Source: Neckera pumila (taxonomy: Eukaryota; Streptophyta; Bryopsida; Hypnales; Neckeraceae). From it: a stretch of 64,000 bases of DNA. The translations under genes and the position numbers were made by a program. Each line of letters opens with the position of its first letter. Positions within the stretch are counted from its first letter, which is position 1. This document shows positions 26,583 to 39,500 of this stretch, piece by piece. The stretch lies in assembly GCA_963969595.1 (NCBI GenBank), contig OZ018408.1, positions 34,534,108 to 34,598,107 of the forward strand, in the 5' to 3' direction. The notes beneath the pieces were generated by a model. That model saw nothing but the letters and a program-made list of their open reading frames with translations. It did not search any database and was not told the DNA's origin.

Positions 26583-26879
26583 AACTATATGTACTTGAAA
26601 GACTCAAGGCCAGCTCATATAGACGCAGACATATTACTTGCTTGCAAATTCTAGATGATTCCAAGAGCGCATAGAGTGAAAGGGGGTGATCCTGTGTCCT
26701 CTCTACCAACAGAGAATTTTGATGTTATCACATGTGCATTGGAGGAATACCATGATTGTCATTATTGACTACATTCTTGTACCACCTTTCACCATCATAC
26801 ACTGCTACTATTGCTATGACGGCTACTGCTACAGGAATGCCACCTCCGCGGATAGCAGTGACAAAAGTAGAGCTTCGGT

Positions 26880-27190
26880 GTGAGCACAGGACTGTAGTAC
26901 CTCCACGGAGTCCTTACCACCGTTTACATGTCTCTTTGCACTGCCATGTTGGGAAAGTACTACAGAACACACTGTCATGCTATACTTCATGTGCAAGTGG
27001 TGAAGGCAGAAGCGTACAATATTACTGCCATAGGATTCGTAGTATTATTGTAGTACTACAAAGTACACGCAGAAACCACTCCCACTCTCACAAGAGACTT
27101 ATGAGAAGTTGCGAAGTGTCTTAAACTACACTGCTATAGGCTCACCTACTACATGCGGCCAAGTACTATGAGACCATGTTCACTCCCTCT
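26880..27190. repeat. AGTAC-rich repeat region, right, with 14-bp palindrome
   Basis: Same motif family as at 23.45-24.0 kb, downstream of the transposase stop. It includes the perfect 14-bp palindrome TTGTAGTACTACAA at 27,048-27,061. Less dense copies continue to about 28,600. Likely binding sites or termini of a related element. Confidence 0.55.
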
Positions 27191-29100
27191 GTAACAACCT
27201 CTCACTTTTGTGCAACAAATGTTGTCAACTGTAATCTATTTACAAGACCATCTCCTAGTTTTCCTTAAAACTAAGTACTCTATTACGTGAGAGGTTTGCT
27301 GCATCCTCACTTGCTCCTACAGAAAGCACTCCCACAGGCACAATGAAAGGGTTGCACTTGAGAATTGCTCCGCCGGAACTCAACGCCATAATCCTAGGTG
27401 ATCTCTTTGCCTGCAGCAATATCTCTGTTAGCGAAGAAAGCAACCTGTATGTGCCATTAAAGGATTTCATTAGAATTCGGATGTCGGTTCACCTTAAAAA
27501 TAGGACTAAGATGACAATTAGCTGAGGTCAAGGTTCAGGCTCTCATACGGTACAGCGTCGGCAACGTAGAGCCTACTCAGACAAGCATGTCCATGAAATT
27601 TGCATCACCGCATCTGCATCAAAAAATCATGTGAGTGCGAAGGTGCAATCGTTCTAGTGGAGGGGAATCTGAAAGCAGGTTAAAGCAATGTTCCCTGTAA
27701 TTCAACCATTGCGCCAAGTTGGTGTAATATGAAGCGTCAATGCATAGGAGTTCCTTATTGCTTTTGGAAATCTCTGACTGCTAGCGCCCGTCTAGTAGGA
27801 GTGAATACGTGGAACCATTGCCGTGTTGAAGCAGTTCAGCATTACTCACAACCTCCCCTGAATACTCAAATAGAAAGGTACCTTGTCCAAGTGGTTCCAG
27901 CGTTCGGATGCCCCAACCTTTAGCAGCACTCACAAAGAATATCTGCATTCGTTAAGTGCATAAGGAAGTGCTATTTGTACTAGAAGTGGATGCAGCCGTA
28001 AAGGGAGGAGCACACAGTTCATGACAATGAGACGATGTACCTCAAAATTCTTTGTCACTCCTTCCTGGACAACTCTATTACCACATTGCGGACTGCATTG
28101 GTAGGTACCAGTACACTCCTGTATGTATGAGCGCTACACATGCCCTGCACAGGCATCACTCTAGTACCCCTTGCACAAGAACTCCCCACGGTAATGGACC
28201 AATAGCGCATTCCCTCCATCCCTAGAGTCCATAAACTACACAAATACAGCAGCAAGGTACTTCAAAGAACACAGCATAATAGTGACAGCACATGAGGGCA
28301 AAACAACAAGAAGGAGGACAAACTCGATTTACAGAAACATGTGCATGGAGTCATATGGGGCAAGGAGAGTGCACCTGCTTCACATATCAGGCTTGTGACT
28401 TTCCCTCAGTAATATAAGTGCAGCCACCGAAGATGGAAGAGCAATGGCAAGCCGTCCTATCATGCGCACATGAACCTTTGCAAGTGCATCCAAGGTCTGT
28501 AGACAGTCATGCCCTGAGCACTTCCCGAGACAATGAATGGTGCAATATAGGACTGCGTATGTATGCTTAGGATGATCCGTCCCAGAATGGGGCTTCACCT
28601 ACACCACCATGCCTAGAGTAACCAATAGGAACACACTCATGACCTTGAGAGCAGCCCAAGATGATAGAGTTCTGTGGCGGGAACTACAGACAAAAAGGAA
28701 AAAAATTTCAAACTAATCCCAACCACCGAAGGTCATTGAAGCCATTCACGTCCAAGACATGTGCATCACGACATCTCCAAAATTGCAAGCATGAACCGCA
28801 CAAAAGAGACCAAATGAACCACTCACTTGAAGACAACTGCAATCATCCTTAACACAGCTTCACAATATAGTGCGCACATACAAGCACAAACATGTCCAAA
28901 ATTGTGGCACGGGAAAGTCACGTAAAGTTCACATTACTATGATATGAGGCTGGCCTAATTCATCGGTTAGCATACATGGAAGGCCCCTGAAGCAAGCGAA
29001 AACTTGAATGGGTTCCCATCTAGAGAGGGGGCCATGCACCAAATCTCTTCGGGGGCAATCCTCTTCAACGCATGCTCACTTCAAATAAAGTGCATACATA
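27190..29100. other. Non-coding region between convergent element genes
   Basis: Lies between the 3' ends of the plus-strand transposase and the minus-strand RING-like gene. Contains scattered GTAC-type motifs but no supported coding sequence. Confidence 0.35.
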
Positions 29101-29104
29101 ATCC

Positions 29105-32100
29105 TCACTTCTTCACTACCTTCCCCTTCCTTGGTGCTGCTATAGCGTCATCTGCCTCTTTAAGTGCCAACAAGGATGACTTCTACCCCTGGTTGGTGGA
29201 GCGCAGGGATTTGGCAGCAACGGGCTTTGTGTTGCCTTGTGCATTTGGTGACCGAACCTTTCTACCCTTACTTGTACCCTGGGAGGCCTCCTTTGTGTCT
29301 GCCGGCGACACAGCTTTGTAGTAGTCCGTAGGACTCCTAGCATCCTCCGTAGCACATGCCTAAGGTTGCCCTGCAGCCTTTTTACTACACAAAGGAAAGA
29401 GTTGTAGATTCAATATTTTTTAAAAGGGCATGTAAACAAGCGAATGTTCTCCACACATATGAAATGCACATGTCAATTTAGGCAACTTTGACGTACCTTT
29501 CCTTGCAGACCTGCTCTTGTAAACCACAGGATTAAGCACTTGGTTTGGAGGACTATGAGGCTGCTGCGCAGCTGATAACGCCTTCTTTGCTTCCTCTTCC
29601 TCAAAAAAGTCCATGTAAGGGTCAGAGGAACATTTGATAAGGTCAGCACCTGCAGTAGCGGCATCGCACTGAATTCCAGCAGAGGCTAATGGTGCCACCG
29701 TTGCCCCTCCGATTACCTTCAAAAATTTGGCGCATGCAAGGACGCCGGAGAATCAGGAATGCAAAGTGTCAATGGCCTGTCCCAAACACTACAATGTACT
29801 AAACTCTGCAATGAGGACTCTGGGTAGGGAATAATCACGCACCTGCGCGCCGTTTTGCACGGGCACGGCTTTGAGAACGGCCTACTCCTCCACGTTGAGC
29901 TTGTTGTCAACATCACTAGCAGCACTTCCAGGATTGGCGTCCTCCTCATCCGGTTGCTGCTGCACCATGTGGCCCTTTGCACTACCCATGTTGGTGGACA
30001 TCTGAAGTTGGGTAGAAAATTCAACCCCTAGCGGCAATTGCTCTCTACTCAAAGCCTGACAGTGCATTGACCCAGGCGTCCTAGTAGGTGACTTTACCGA
30101 CAACTTTGACATCCACTTTTGAAGAGCGTGCCCTTTCAGCAAACTAGCGTCACCGCTATCCGTTATGCATTTGGAGTACATACTTCCGGAGGTTGATGCC
30201 ATGGGCGCTCCTTGGCCAACCTTAAGAGAACCTAACCCATGCACAAACATGTCCAAAATCATGTCAAAGTGGATCTGAGCAATGCTGGAGCAATCCTACT
30301 ATACTCGGGGGACTTACACCAACACAATGCACCGTCATGCAAACACCTATTCAATCTCAGTAGGCGCTAGAAATATAAGGTCTGCATTATATAGGCACCA
30401 CATTCAATGAAGAAGAAAGAAAGAGGTCCTGTATATAGTCGCCATTCAATTAGAGAAAGTGTTGTAGTTGCACTAATTGTGTATGTCTTTCTGCACCTGT
30501 CCTATCTGTACCTCTTGTGCCTACTTAGTAGACACCTATGTACTATGGAAGACCTGTACATGGCTAACATGTGATGAAGAGGTGCTTTTCTAGACTATGA
30601 AGTGTGAACTGAAGTACTACAGTCCTACAACACAACACAAACGTGAACGCAGTGCTTGGTTGAGCCACCGCCAGTCAGAAAGTGTGGACCGTCACTTACG
30701 TTTGGACAGTAGGGTTTCCAGTCCAGGAGGAGTCAACTGGGACTCTACATTCAGTCCCTCCACAGCAGCACTGAGATTGACGAAGTCTCGGGTTGCTCCA
30801 CTGCGGTCTTCATCATGCACAAAGTAGAAGCCGCAAGCCTTCAGTCACATTGGGTGCATGCAGCCGCATCCAACTGTGGCACAGTCTGAAGTGTCCCTAA
30901 ACCAGGCCGCCGCACACCAAGGATGATATAGGTGTTGACAACTGCAGATTAGGGCATGGAGGAATGGGAACCCTTCAAGGCAGACAGTACAAATGGAAGG
31001 AAACATCAGCATCCCAAAGTCAGTATTGCATTCACTTGGCACTTCGTGGAGAGGTAGAGGATTTGGATGCATGATGCACCCTAGTTCTCCGGACTGCAGC
31101 AACGACTGATCTAAATGCAACACTTTAAGGTAGTGCTTCGCTGCCTGAAGACGGTCTCTCACATCCTCTACTTTAGCTGACAGACCCTTTTTCTTGGCCT
31201 GAAGACTTTGTAAATTTGAGATGTTGTTGCGGAGCATGTCATGCATGGGGCCGTCACCATTCACCTCCAGCTAGAATTCTTCCCCCCCGTCCGCGCTTGG
31301 AAGGTCTTATTGCTCTGCATATTTGGCAAACTGCTTGACCAGCTGCTCCACCATTCTTGCACAGAAAGAGGTCTCCTTTTGCACATCTTCAAGTTGTTGG
31401 GAGACTTTGTCCGCTTGAGCCTGGAGCAAATCCACTTTGTTTTCCACCTTGCAGACTACCCCTCTATGTCAGCATTTTTAGACCAATAAAAACAGCAATT
31501 AGAAGAAAGGACATCATCTTTGGGAATCCCAAGGTACTCATTCTCATGAGGCGGAGTTACTTGCGAGTAATATAGCGGCGCATTGAAAGGGAGACCACAA
31601 GAAAGATGGAATTGCATAAAGACTTGTATCTGGAAGCCAGCATATCAAAATTGAGGGATGGCATGATTGATGAAGCCAATTTTGGCTTCTTGTCGCTATT
31701 CAAGAGTGCAGTAGTCGTTGGCCATTTGAATCCCCACTGTACCGTCCACTTTTGGTCACCACCACTGCCATTCGTGTCCCTTAAAAAAGCCTCCAGGTCA
31801 CGGTCGACATCAACGTCCTTCTCCCCCAAAGCTTGAAGGTGTTTCAGCACAATCTTCACACGAACCTTGTAATTTGCATACTGCATTCGATTTGTTTCAG
31901 CAGCAATTTCCGCCCAATTGACATTGTCGCGGCGAACGTGGTCGACAACCCAGCCAATTGCCAACTCCTTTGCAATGTGGCTGGGTGCATACTCCTTCTG
32001 GTAGCACACACAATATAGCGCCTCCAAATCACGGCGGTCCTCAGTAGAAAGTTTTTTGCCTAAATTGTAGCCGTTTCTCCCTTTCTCTGCACCAAACACT

Positions 32101-32291
32101 GCCTCCACTTCGTCTGTTGGAATGTGCTTCCCAATCTTCAGTTTGTGGGGGTTCATACCGGCGCCGCTCAGTTGAAACTCAGTCTCAAAATCTTCCTTGG
32201 TCAAACGGCGCGGAGGCATTTTTGGAGCAATCTTCAACTCTGCCAAGGCCCTCCAGCAATCTTGCTTAGAGAAAACCTTCTTCCCCTTCAT
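29105..32291 (-). pseudogene. Coiled-coil/RING-like accessory gene of the DDE element
   Basis: Minus-strand multi-exon gene. The first recognised exon (32,291 down to about 31,560) starts MKGKKVFSKQDCWRALAELK and contains RRDLEALYCVCYQKEYAPSH and NVNWAEIAAETNR; I recognise no domain in it. A second exon (about 31,450-30,845) begins VENKVDLLQAQADKVSQQLE, a heptad-like coiled coil. It is followed, past two in-frame stops, by a zinc-binding end CTVCLEGFPFLHALICSCQH...C...C..C that looks RING- or PHD-like. Further downstream, 30,262-29,882, 29,722-29,420 and 29,350-29,105 carry Ser/Lys/Pro-rich coding-like sequence ending KGKVVKK and TGA. The stops are TAA and TAG where CAA and CAG would fit. It converges with the DDE gene, suggesting one two-gene element; CACTA-1 inserted just upstream of its start. 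Confidence 0.5.
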
Positions 32292-35200
32292 CTGTTTTTG
32301 TGCATAGATGTGAAAAAGGCGTCAATTTCAGTATGGAATTGACAACAAACGTGCCTATTGCTGCCGTACAAGACCTTACAGGACACCCAAATTGCAGTCC
32401 TTCACATTGAATCTGGAACCTTTGAACCGCTGCCAAGTACACTACAAGAAAAAGGGGTCCTTCACAACCAATTGAACAATCACTTAATGTCCTAAATGAC
32501 TGTTCAAGGACTGGGTCCCCGTATTTGCACATGCAGCGTGACCTGTACAAAAGAGTAGTCCTTGTTGAGTCATTGAAACGAAGGTGAAGACTGAACAAAC
32601 GAGGACCAAGGTCTGCATTCATCCGCACCTTTTCAATTATCAAAGCCCAAGAATGGATTACATGGACGTCAGGAGCTTTCAGTTCAATTGAACAAAATTA
32701 TATACCAGTTGAACAGGACTCGATGTTGATGGTCTGCAATTCCGGAAACGATTGAGGTATAACTGTAAAACAATTGGATGATTAATTGCAAAGGTTCCTC
32801 TGCCAAAGACTGTATACTAGCACATGATCATTGAAGAAATGCTGGAAGGGTTGACCAAGATATTGGACAAGTAAACAACAAAGGTGAGCTGACCACATTA
32901 GCCTCCTTGGATGGATTCATGTATTCTTAGTGCTTTTGTACTGTCAGGCTATATAGAAAATTTGGACTTCCTATATCCTAAGGTTGCTTCTTGATTATGG
33001 CTGCATGCATTAGAATTTCACACACCATTGTAGAAGGAGGTAAAAGTAACATAACCTATCGTTTATTAGTCGACATGTGGTTGCGGTAGTTTGAGCCAAC
33101 TTTGCAATGACTCTATCTTCTCTATTAAATGACTACATTTTGCCACTAGCGGCGTACGAGGGGACACATGTGTACTATGTTCTTCAATTTCATGAGCGAC
33201 ACAATGCAAGTACAGATCAACAACATACAAGTATGAAGCACATAAATTAGAGCTCTTCAGCTTTGTATTCAAATGCAAAATTGCTGACAGTCTTCACAGT
33301 CGCTATGCTAGAAGTTTGCCTAGTAATTTGCATGTGCTAATAAATTGTCCTAAGCAGATAGCTCTGTGGCCCTGATTAGAGACGCTATTGGTGGTGGACT
33401 TGGCACTACTTCGGAAGCAGTTAGACCAAAGGTCTCCACTGTGGTGGTTATGAATACATCTGAAGTGTCTACTACCTCCCTCTTAGCATGAGCCTCTTTT
33501 TGCAAAACTACTTTCCACCCTGGTTTCTGAGGCACATCCGAGAAGAAGACCTGTGTGGCTTGACTGGAAAAAATGAAAGGCTTGGACATGCGTAGTAACT
33601 TGTGGCGGAAGTTCACCATCAAGAAGCCGGCATCGTCACGGATGCAAGTTGCGTTCCCTCTATTGTCTTGTGTCTTCATCCATTGACATCGGAAAAGAAT
33701 TATTGGCGTATGTATTGGACCATAGTCCAACTTCAGGATGTCTTTGAGAACTCCAATATAGTTGACAGACACCTCCCTTGCATCCTCCACTGGGACTTCA
33801 AAAACAGAGGCTACTCCACTATTGTATGTTTGAAAGCGGCTGGTATCTCCATCATCTACTCGAAAATGATTCCCAAAGGACTTCATCTTCATATATCGTG
33901 CTGCCTTCTACAATGGTTTTGTGGTCAGCAGCAGTCGGTCCATTGCCTCCGGATTTGTCACATCCAGCTCTGAGTTCTGCACTTTGTTTTGGATCCACTC
34001 TTCAAATGGTGGAATGTTTGGGTCCTCTTCATGTTCGATCTTCCATTCCCTGCATGTAGTCATAAGTTATGTGAGCCCAAGATAAGCAACTTGTAAAAGG
34101 ACAAGGAATTCCAAAATGTAGTGCCAAAACATCTGTAGGGTCCAAAATGCACTGCCTACCTAACAATGACTCCGTCCTTAGTCGTTCCAGTCACTTCCTA
34201 GTTTAGGTTTAGTTCTAAGCAAGTCCACTACTTCTACAATGACTACAGGGCATCTATTGCAATATTGCTGTGACGAGGCATACCACAGGCATTGTAAGGT
34301 TGTCTTTGTGCCTCACCAAAACTTTCTACAATGGAAGTGGAGACGTGAAATACACATAGAAGAAGCAAGTGACTATTCTTCAAGTTCAAGCCACAAAAAA
34401 GGGTCACTTTTCATTTACGCAAAGTCTTTGTGCATACAAGATACATTTGACAGAACATACAGATGGGCTAGGTCTCTAAGTGCAGGGGTCATCACATATG
34501 CGGTGCCTGCTCCCTGGACCACCTCCTCTGCATCACCATACTCTTCTTCTGCATCCCAGACGCGCCTTGCTGTGATATCAAATGTTTGTAGATACTTGGT
34601 TATGAATCCTAGGCATTTATCCTTCAGGTACCCCTCCGCCATACACGCTTCAGGCCTAGCCATATTCTTCACATGACTCTTCAATGTCTTCATGTACCGT
34701 TCAATTGGGTACATCCATCTTGCACTGATTGGTCCACACAAGTCTAGTTCTTGAACCAAATGGTAAGGGTGATGTGTCATAATGTCAAAGAATGAGGGAG
34801 GAAACTCCATCTCCAATAATGCCATGCTCTCCGCCACATCAGCTTGAAGGGATGGAAAATCGTCAAGGTTGTATGCTTTAGTGCAAATTAGCTGAAAAAC
34901 CTTACTCAGTCTCATGAGAGCCATCCGCGGGCCTGGTTGCATCAGATCCCTTAGCTCTAGCGGCATTTTCTGTTGCATGAGGACGTGGTAGTCATGTGAT
35001 TTGAGGCCACCAAAGTTTTTCTTTCGTAAGTGCTTGCCCAAGTCTGATGAATAGCCTGTCGGTGTCTTCAAGGACTCTATGCACCCAACAAAAATTTTGA
35101 ATTCCGCATTCGAAAGCACATACGGGGCCGCAGGTTTCACCATTTGAGTCGGATTCCTTGGATTTGGGGTCAACCATAGGCGCGGACTTATATTCCGTCT

Positions 35201-36580
35201 CTGCAAGTCACGCCGGACCTTCACTATATCTTTCTTCCCAGTGATGGTCTTCAAAAAGTTCTTCACAAGGTTCATTTCACAATGCATCATATCTAGCGTA
35301 TACCTAATGAGTAAATACTTCACGCACAAGGAACACAATTCACAGGTTAATATAGAAGTTGCCCCAGTGCGGCTACATTGTCATGCAACTTCAGCGTTAT
35401 AGTATTTCTCCGACAACTACACAATGACAGGAGTACTACTCTATTGAAGTTAAAGTTACAGAGCACTTATTCTCAATTCTAATGCAGCTGATTAACAACT
35501 TCAAAATAACTATATCCCTCTTGCATTGTCCCGTCTATAGTAGCCGTCTAGTCACGCAAAGTCATTCTTCTCTCCTGTGGCTCTTATAGCCATGTATGCT
35601 AATAATCAAATTGCAGGGTAAGGCAATGCTGTCTCTCCATCCCTGGATTTATTGCTACAAATGGGCCTTGAAATCCAGAGCACATTAGACACCGTTTACT
35701 AGAAGGCAATGAAACAGACCCTGACACCATAGACCATGAAGAGAGTATGAGAGCACCTTCCAACATGGCAATCTATGAAGGTTGCTTAAGCGCTTTACTC
35801 CATGCACTTTCGATAGGTCCCCTACTGCGCCTTCTCAATTTCCAGCTTCCTTCCAAGCCTGAAACTGTGCCGCATATTGCATTTGTTCTTCAACAGTGAC
35901 AGCCCTTGGTTGTAGACGATCCTCTATGGAGACTGTAAAATGATCTTTCATTTGTGCTGATCTATAATTGTGACTTGTAGGCAATCAACGCCTTATTCTA
36001 CCAAATGTTTGTTTTGACAACTCCGTTGAGTGTTCGGCGCCAAGGTTGGAACCGCACCATGGACAAGCGGCAAAATCCTGATGAGAAAACCCTCTAGCCA
36101 TACTATATCCAGGAAAATCATGAATAGTCTAAAGCAACATTGCCCTCAATACAAATGCCCTATCCCCAATGTCCTTTCCAATGTCATACCCTGGAACTCC
36201 TTCCCACAACTGTAATAACTCTTCCACAAGTGGCTCCAAGTACACATCAAAAACTTCACAAGTGACTGATTGCCTCCCCGGAATTAACAAAGATAGCAAC
36301 ACAAAAAACTTCTTTGTGCTCAACCACAGTGGCAAATTGTAATTCAGCAGTACAACAGGCCACGTTGACCACAAGGAACGGTTCTACTTGAAAGGATTCA
36401 CCTCATCTGCAGCCAATGCGAAGTGAACATTTTCTAGGTCGTTGTCAAAACTCGGGTCGACGTTGTCATGGAAATAACGCCAAGCTTTGGAGTCACATGG
36501 ATGACAAACCAGTCCATCGCCACCATCTTGGTTGCTCCTATTCTCTGAATGCCACAATATGAGCTTTGATATGCTTAGGC

Positions 36581-39500
36581 TGTCGTAGCACAGAAAGCAC
36601 AAAATCCTTCCTTAAGGCCTTAGTGGACCCTAAAGTGACTTGTGTATCGTTCCGCAGAGATCTTGATGTAATTCTCCTAATTGGCCGGAATGAAGTGAGT
36701 TGATATCCCAAAACAAACCCCAAGTACTAGTCTAGACCGGTTCCAACTCTAGTAATCCGGAACCAGAAACTCCTTTCCCACGTATATATCTATCCGGTCT
36801 AAAATATTTAACTATGTAATAAATTCAAGTTTAACCTCTGGACCAAGAGGGATCTGCAACTTGGGTTTCAGGAAGGACGCTTAACTCCTACCCTCCGAGT
36901 TTTAACGTGTCAGAAGATTCACGATATAAACTTCAAAAGAAAACCTTGACAAAACGACGAGAAAGAGACTTTCCTCACAACTAGACCAGATTGACTACTC
37001 AGGCTAGCAGGTCACGCAAGACAGTCTGGATTCTCCTAACAATTACTACAACGACAGACCACAAGACAATCCACGGCCTAGGTAGAGAAGGGGCGTCAGG
37101 AAAACACAGAAGAGCTATGATACTTCTTGACAAAAGTAGCTTCTTGACAAAAGCAAGTTCTAATCCTCGCAAGGAAATCCTGTGGTATCCTGTCTAACAC
37201 ACAATCTCTTCAGGAACCGGATACTTCCTGTATCCGGGTATCACTTCCTCCTTACCCACTCTGCACGATCTCACTGCTCTCACAATAACGCGGACAAGTG
37301 CTAAAAGGTACAGCTCACGGTTTGTGAATTGAATAACTTCAATGGCATTTGCAGAAAAACTGGGAATACAAAGTATGAAAATGCTACTCGGATTCAACCT
37401 AAAATCCGCCTTCAAATACTAAACTGCCCTTCAAACTCAAAAAGCGCCTAAGGCCCAAAACAGCAAGAGGAATGACACGTTTCATTCCTAACTTCCTGTT
37501 AATTTTAGGCAACCTAAGCTACAATCAAAAAGTTTCCACTTAATGTGGATCTTAGATCCTAAAAATCCGGACTCAACTACTTGAGTCCTAACTCCTTTTA
37601 CTAAAAATATTCCTACTTAACTACTTGTCAAGAAAAACTAAGCATGTAGCCCTACGATCACTGCCAGAATCTTCACCTACTTTCTAGTCTTCTTAATTGG
37701 AGAAAACCCCGCTTTCGTTGGTACCTTCCGGGCCACGGGCTTCTTTCCGGTCTGCTGTCTCGCCATCTGCTTAGACCGGACTTTGGCCTTCTCCCTGGCC
37801 GCCTTCGCCTTTGTTGCTCGGGTCTCTACCAGAGCCTGATCGGGATCTGAATATGGTTCAGAATCCTCATCGGACTCTGATTCCTCTTCCTCATCATCGG
37901 AATCCTCTTCGTCTTCTTCCTCTTCCTGAGCCCTGATGAATTTCTTCTTAGCCGACGGTGGCCCAGGAACCTTTCTCTTCTGCGGGACTGGAGCAGGTCT
38001 GGCCACCTTGCTCTGAGGTGTTGCCTCTCCTCCAACCGGTTTCCTGATCATACCTTTACTGGGTGATCCTGATGAAGTCCCGCGACCGGCTCCAGTCTCC
38101 GTCTTCACCACGGACTGCATCAAGGTTGTCATCTTCTCGGTTTCACCGAACTGCACCTTCTTCCCCGGAGTCTTGAGAGAAGACTTGGAGGGGGAGAGAC
38201 TGTTGATATTCTTCGTCTTGGTTCCCTCCTCTGGAGTAGATCCTCCTGGTCCGGTTTCCGGTCCCTGTGCCTTGGCTGGATCCGGTGCCGTCACCTTTGT
38301 AATCTCCAAATCGTCATCCTCCGGAATTGGGTCGGGTACCTTGGTGCCTTCCACCTCGGTCTGCTGCTCCTGACTCGTCTTGGTTTCCTGGTGCTCCTTA
38401 GGTACAGGTAAAGCAGGTTGTTCGTGAGAAGTCTCATCTTTACCCGTATCTATTGCTGCCGACTGCTGAACTGGCTCTTGATCCGGTTCCGGTCTCGGTG
38501 CAGGCACACTGTGAGGATTCGCCTCACGCATAACTTCTTGCAGCTGCTCCAACGTCAACTCCATCTTCTTATGGTAAGTGATCATCGCCAATAGGAGCTT
38601 TTGGTGCAGCTGTCTTCCCTCCGTCATCACTTGTTGGTCAAACAAGTTAGCCTTGTTGACCACTTCACCCGGATGGGTGATAAATTCCCGGATTCGAGAA
38701 AGGGTATCCTTCGTCTGCTTGGAGAACGTCCTCTCCAACTCCACCTCTTCCGTTTTCTGGCGCAACTCTTGTTTAAGAGCGGCCACTTGGCCGGAAAGCT
38801 TCACCAATTCCTCCTTATTCTCATTCTTCTCCTTCTCCCGGTTGAGCCGGATCACCCGAGTCAAGGCTTGTGCTGGGTGGTCAACGTCCACCGTCTGGCA
38901 GATGGCCTGCATTGCCTCTTCTACCATCGCGTATCGTTTCCTGAAATTACTCAGATCTCTGGTGATCCTGTCCAAAGGCTCTTTCCCCCAGACCGAATTG
39001 GTATCCTTGGTCTGTTCTCTCTCTACCGGATCCTTTCCTCTCGTTTCCTCACCCTTGTCCTCAGCCTCACTCTTGTCCTCCTCTTCATCAGACTCATCCT
39101 CATTGTCCTCATCGGAGGACTCTTCCTCGTTTCCGGTCTCCTGATCTAAGTCAGGGACCTCAAATTCTACTAATGCCGCGGCTGCCTCATACTCTACCTC
39201 TTCCTCTTTTGTCATCACCTCCTCGGAATTATATAGGTGATAAAAGAAAGGACAAATGGCGGAAGGCTTAGCCTTCCCGACATTGTTGACCATTTTCAAT
39301 ACTTGGTCTTGAATTACTAAACCCCAATCTACCTTCTGGTCTCCTGACAGCGCGCCAAAAACTGTGTTGGCGAGTGTCAGAGAGACCCAGCTTGGCCTTT
39401 CCGGGTTAAGAATGGCCAAGACATAATGCAGTAAACGCCTCTCTCTCTCATTGATACAATCGGTAACCGCGAACCCATCCTTCTTGCTAATGGGGCTATG

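Noticed and set aside
38578..39149. Long plus-strand frames opposite the insertion 1 protein
   Set aside because: Low-complexity antisense of the acidic Glu/Asp/Ser-rich coding sequence; not conserved in insertion 2.
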